Positions 5,422-6,704 of a stretch of 6,704 bases of DNA are shown one piece after another. A program made the translations under genes and the position numbers. This DNA is from an uncultured Clostridia bacterium (GTDB taxonomy: Bacteria; Bacillota; Clostridia; Oscillospirales; CAG-272): contig CAMOHW010000048.1 of NCBI GenBank assembly GCA_946615525.1, positions 1-6,704 of the forward strand, given 5' to 3'. The notes below the pieces were generated by a model. The model had not been told where the DNA came from. It was given only the letters and a program-made list of their open reading frames with translations, and searched no databases. How positions within the stretch are numbered: the stretch's first letter is position 1; the number at the start of each line of letters is the position of its first letter.

Positions 5422-5450
5422 TTGACTTTCGGGCGCCGATATGATAAAAT
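5422..5450 (+). promoter_or_regulatory. glyA promoter (sigma-A type)
   Basis: TTGACT (5422-5427), a 17-base spacer and TAAAAT (5445-5450) with an extended -10 TG at 5442-5443. Transcription would start near 5457, giving a leader of about 34 bases, too short for a glycine riboswitch or T-box. The A-rich stretch 5351-5421 between this and the divergent promoter shows nothing else I can name. Confidence 0.8.
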
Positions 5451-5490
5451 AAACAGGAAAATTTGCAAACAAAAAACGGAGAACTCCAAA

Positions 5491-6704
5491 ATGTATTTCT
5501 TTGAAGAACTTGCCAACTTTGATCCCGAAGTTGCCGCCGCTTGCGGCGAGGAATTGAAACGGCAAAAACGCAATATTGAGCTGATCGCCTCGGAAAACAT
5601 TGTTTCCAAGGCCGTTTTGCTGGCGGCAGGAACCGTGCTGACCAACAAATATGCCGAGGGCTTTCCCGGCAAGCGCTATTACGGCGGATGCCAGTGCGTT
5701 GATGTTGTAGAGAACATTGCGCGCGAGCGTGCCAAAAAGCTTTTTGGAGCCGAGCACGCAAACGTTCAACCGCATTGCGGCGCCTCTGCAAACCTTGCCG
5801 TCTTTTTTGCATTTCTGCAACCCGGCGATACCGTTATGGGCATGAACCTGGCGCATGGCGGACATCTTTCCCACGGCTCTCCGGTCAATATTTCGGGTAA
5901 ATACTTCAATGTTGTGCCGTATAGTCTTTCGCCGGAAACCGAAATGCTGGATTATGACGAAATTCGCCGTATAGCCCTGGAATGCAAACCCAAATTGATC
6001 GTTGCCGGCGCAAGCGCCTATTCGCGCATCATTGATTTTGCAAAGTTCCGCGAAATTGCCGACGAGGTTGGCGCCATTCTCATGGTCGATATGGCGCACA
6101 TTGCGGGGCTGGTCGCCGCGGGCGTTCATCCAAGCCCGGTGCCGTATGCGGATGTTGTTACCACCACCACGCACAAGACTCTGCGCGGGCCGCGCGGCGG
6201 TTTGATCCTTTGCAAGGAAAAATATGCCCAGCAAATTGACAAAGCCATTTTCCCGGGCACGCAGGGAGGACCGCTGGAGCACATCATTGCCGCAAAAGCG
6301 GTTGCATTTGGTGAGGCATTGACGGATGAATTCAAAGAATATCAAAGAAAAATCGTCAAAAACGCAAAGGTGCTTTGCGAATCCCTGCAAAAAGAGGGCT
6401 TCCGCATTGTTTCGGGAGATACCGAAAACCACCTGATGCTCATTGACCTGCGCCCCTTCGGCGTAACCGGAAAGGAGATGGAAAAGCGGTTGGACGAGGT
6501 GCGCATCACCGCCAACAAGAACGCCATCCCGAACGATCCCGAAAAGCCCTTTGTTACCAGCGGCATTCGCGTTGGAACGCCTGCGGTCACCACGCGCGGC
6601 TTTGGCGAGGCGGAAATGAAGATGATCGCCAAATGGATCAAACTTGCGGCAACCGACTTTGAAGCTTCGCGCGAAAAAATCCTCGCCGAGGTGGACGATC
6701 TCTG
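5491..6704 (+). CDS. glyA: Serine hydroxymethyltransferase (missing last codons)
   Basis: GlyA converts serine and tetrahydrofolate into glycine and 5,10-methylene-tetrahydrofolate, the main source of one-carbon units; it is a cytoplasmic pyridoxal phosphate enzyme. The 404 visible codons carry the family motifs: IELIASEN (29-36), the [17 protein letters not shown] segment near 51-67, [27 protein letters not shown], and the cofactor-binding [14 protein letters not shown] in which the lysine is residue 229, the same number as in E. coli. The family is usually 410-420 residues, so only a few are lost beyond the right edge. The ATG at 5491 has GGAG 9 bases upstream and gives the expected N terminus. 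The gene has its own promoter. No frameshift or missing catalytic residue is seen. Confidence 0.97.
   Translation, partial: MYFFEELANFDPEVAAACGEELKRQKRNIELIASENIVSKAVLLAAGTVLTNKYAEGFPGKRYYGGCQCVDVVENIARERAKKLFGAEHANVQPHCGASANLAVFFAFLQPGDTVMGMNLAHGGHLSHGSPVNISGKYFNVVPYSLSPETEMLDYDEIRRIALECKPKLIVAGASAYSRIIDFAKFREIADEVGAILMVDMAHIAGLVAAGVHPSPVPYADVVTTTTHKTLRGPRGGLILCKEKYAQQIDKAIFPGTQGGPLEHIIAAKAVAFGEALTDEFKEYQRKIVKNAKVLCESLQKEGFRIVSGDTENHLMLIDLRPFGVTGKEMEKRLDEVRITANKNAIPNDPEKPFVTSGIRVGTPAVTTRGFGEAEMKMIAKWIKLAATDFEASREKILAEVDDL

Noticed and set aside
5429..5440. Imperfect palindrome TCGGGCGCCGA in the glyA promoter spacer, considered as an operator
   Set aside because: It is short, not fully symmetric and not repeated elsewhere in the window, so a repressor site cannot be supported.
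5451..5490. Possible glycine riboswitch or T-box before glyA
   Set aside because: The leader from the predicted start is only about 34 bases and shows no conserved aptamer or terminator hairpin.
5347..6432. Minus-strand open frame of 361 codons opposite glyA
   Set aside because: It is antisense to the fully conserved GlyA frame, has no ribosome binding site at its start and reads as a shadow, rich in Phe, Asn and Arg.
1..6704. Mobile element, CRISPR array, toxin-antitoxin or anti-phage system
   Set aside because: No direct-repeat array, terminal inverted repeats, transposase or integrase, or paired small toxin and antitoxin genes were seen. The tRNA-Leu has no duplicated 3' end in the window that would mark an integration site.

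Overview
This is an ordinary-looking piece of chromosome from a spore-forming Firmicute, most likely a member of the Clostridia. The evidence is a spoVAD-spoVAE pair for spore dipicolinic acid transport, strong AGGAGG-type ribosome binding sites, A-rich intergenic regions, consensus sigma-A-type promoters, and a tRNA-Leu with its CCA end encoded. Nothing indicates a phage, insertion sequence, CRISPR array or integrated island. Coding density is high, and no stretch of 300 bases lacks a gene.

Layout, left to right. Bases 1-699 (minus) hold the N-terminal half of radA, a DNA recombination and repair ATPase that runs off the left edge. A 162-base region between the divergent radA and tRNA-Leu(CAA) genes carries two near-consensus promoters. 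The tRNA (862-948) is followed by a long hairpin terminator. Seventeen bases after its T-run begins a YwaF/TIGR02206-type integral membrane protein (1011-1817). A bidirectional terminator separates that gene from a minus-strand pair: udp (uridine phosphorylase, 3084-2314), then a small lipoprotein of unknown function (2294-1875), probably in one transcript. The udp promoter overlaps the promoter region of the divergent spoVAD-spoVAE operon (3194-4588), which also contains a candidate forespore (sigma-G-like) promoter. A second bidirectional terminator separates spoVAE from a convergent minus-strand gene (5292-4624) for an unrecognised membrane protein with two predicted transmembrane helices and a C-terminal zinc ribbon. 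Divergent from that gene is glyA (5491 onward), serine hydroxymethyltransferase, which lacks only its last few codons at the right edge.

The genes do not form one pathway. They are small independent units: DNA repair, translation, nucleoside salvage, spore core filling and one-carbon metabolism. The points most worth attention are the absence of spoVAC beside spoVAD-spoVAE, the stacked promoters between udp and spoVAD, a terminator directly in front of the YwaF-like gene with no obvious promoter of its own, an extended -10 (TGn) element in every promoter I could place, and three poorly characterised membrane or exported proteins. I found no convincing new multi-gene system.
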